From positions 1 through 64,000 of the forward strand of contig CALJNC010000029.1 in NCBI GenBank assembly GCA_937981995.1: a stretch of 64,000 nt of DNA, in the 5' to 3' direction. Numbering within the stretch: position 1 is the first letter of the stretch; each line of letters begins with the position of its first letter. The translations under genes and the position numbers were made by a program. The DNA is from an uncultured Chitinophagaceae bacterium. GTDB taxonomy: Bacteria; Bacteroidota; Bacteroidia; Chitinophagales; Chitinophagaceae. A model generated the notes under the pieces. It was not told the origin of the DNA, did not search any database, and saw nothing but the letters and a program-made list of their open reading frames with translations. Below, one piece after another: positions 63,340 through 64,000 of this stretch.

Positions 63340-64000
63340 ATGCGCATTTTGCTATTTATACTTTTCGCTTTAATTACAACATCGTCTTTTGCTCAGTTTA
63401 ATTATGATTGTCATAATCAAACCAATCAAGTAGCCAATTGGAAATTCTTGGGGCCCGTAAACACATTAGAAGAAACTCCACATCAGCGTTTTGGTGCAGT
63501 TACATGCTTAAGCGTAAACCCTAAGGATAGTAATGAGCTATTTGTGGGTAGTCCTACAGGAGCTTTGATGCACACAACCAATCGAGGTGCTACATGGCAA
63601 TCACTTACTGATAATATGGATATTCCTCTAATTGGTGTGAATGACATTATAGTTAATTATGACAAAAGCCCTTACGAAATACTACTTGCAACAGGTAGCC
63701 AAAATGAATGGTATGACACTCCCCACTTTGGAATATTTAAATCAAAAGATGGAGGCAAAACGTGGAACCACAAAAGAACCAATACAGACAATGTAATTTT
63801 TGAACCAGCATATTATAAATTTAAGAAAATCGAAAATGAAGTTTTTTGCATAAGCAGAAACTGCATATCCTACTCATCTAACAATGGAGAAGACTGGAAA
63901 AAAATAATAAAAGAAGATAGAGTTTTAGACGGATTGCCTTTACGTGAAAAGCAGATAAGACATTTTGTTTTTGAGCCAAGTCAACGTACTATTTACTTTA
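63340..64000 (+). CDS. BNR/VPS10-type secreted protein, 3' end beyond the window
   Basis: From ATG 63340 the frame is open to the end of the window (220 codons, no stop). It has a signal peptide (to about residue 18, TTSSFA before Gln) and Asp-box motifs such as TTNRGATWQSL (about residue 81), SKDGGKTWNHK and SSNNGEDWKKI, like the proteins at 16081 and 58178. A T9SS domain is expected at its C-terminus but lies outside the window. It begins 36 bases after gmhB on the same strand. Confidence 0.8.
   Translation, partial: MRILLFILFALITTSSFAQFNYDCHNQTNQVANWKFLGPVNTLEETPHQRFGAVTCLSVNPKDSNELFVGSPTGALMHTTNRGATWQSLTDNMDIPLIGVNDIIVNYDKSPYEILLATGSQNEWYDTPHFGIFKSKDGGKTWNHKRTNTDNVIFEPAYYKFKKIENEVFCISRNCISYSSNNGEDWKKIIKEDRVLDGLPLREKQIRHFVFEPSQRTIYF

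Overview
The window is a chromosomal segment of an AT-rich member of the Bacteroidota. The evidence is type IX secretion (T9SS) C-terminal sorting domains on several secreted proteins, the gliding lipoprotein GldD, promoters of the TTTG-N19/20-TAnnTTTG type, an almost complete absence of Shine-Dalgarno sequences, frequent TTG/GTG starts, and fused E1 alpha/beta dehydrogenase and OstA/LptD-like envelope genes typical of the phylum. The order cannot be fixed from sequence alone; Chitinophagales or Sphingobacteriales would fit.

Positions 1-125 are chromosome. Positions ~126-4677 hold a compact mobile element of about 4.53 kb with all genes on the minus strand. It encodes a 69-aa basic protein, a GH108 endolysin, a rolling-circle-type replication initiator, a DUF6266 protein, a small membrane protein, a tyrosine recombinase reduced to its catalytic domain, and a 39-aa membrane peptide ending inside the left attachment site. 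The element is bounded by direct repeats that match a Xer/dif site: an intact 28-bp dif-like site at 4656-4683 and a half-altered copy at 125-152. The layout resembles a small temperate ssDNA phage or satellite integrated at the replication-terminus dif site. A GC-rich, hairpin-packed region (about 2250-2600), unlike anything around it, lies between its replication and DUF6266 genes and is a candidate origin, packaging signal or structured RNA. This element is the strongest candidate for a poorly described system.

From 4.7 kb on the window is ordinary chromosome. 4.7-6.7 kb: a secreted Cys/Lys-rich protein, a CPBP protease and a small membrane protein. 6.7-14.2 kb: an envelope cluster (OstA-like, MlaD/MCE, amidase, LptD-like, lipoprotein). 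14.3-20 kb: argS, a VPS10/BNR-type T9SS protein, gldD and a Cys-cluster DUF3109 protein. 20-24.3 kb: glycosyltransferase, T9SS protein, DUF2130 protein. 24.3-31.3 kb: DUF58, transglutaminase, MoxR and a TPR-like secreted protein. 31.2-34.9 kb (minus): TerB-like protein, alanine dehydrogenase, metallo-hydrolase, Xer recombinase and rpsU. 35-44.8 kb: lipoprotein, riboflavin synthase, FMN glutamate-synthase-like protein, M16 peptidase, a transglutaminase-like gene with an in-frame TGA near its start, bacilliredoxin, lgt and recF. 44.8-47.3 kb (minus): a coiled-coil membrane protein, miaA and a pRiA4b ORF-3-like protein. 47.4-53.6 kb: fused E1 dehydrogenase, LysE exporter, UbiA prenyltransferase, type III polyketide synthase, methyltransferase and DUF2490 protein. 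53.6-64 kb: pyrG, LamG and BNR-type T9SS proteins, a sirtuin, and a heptose operon (gmhA, degenerate nucleotidyltransferase, gmhB) followed by a further BNR-type protein cut by the window end.

No rRNA, tRNA, CRISPR array or insertion sequence was recognised.
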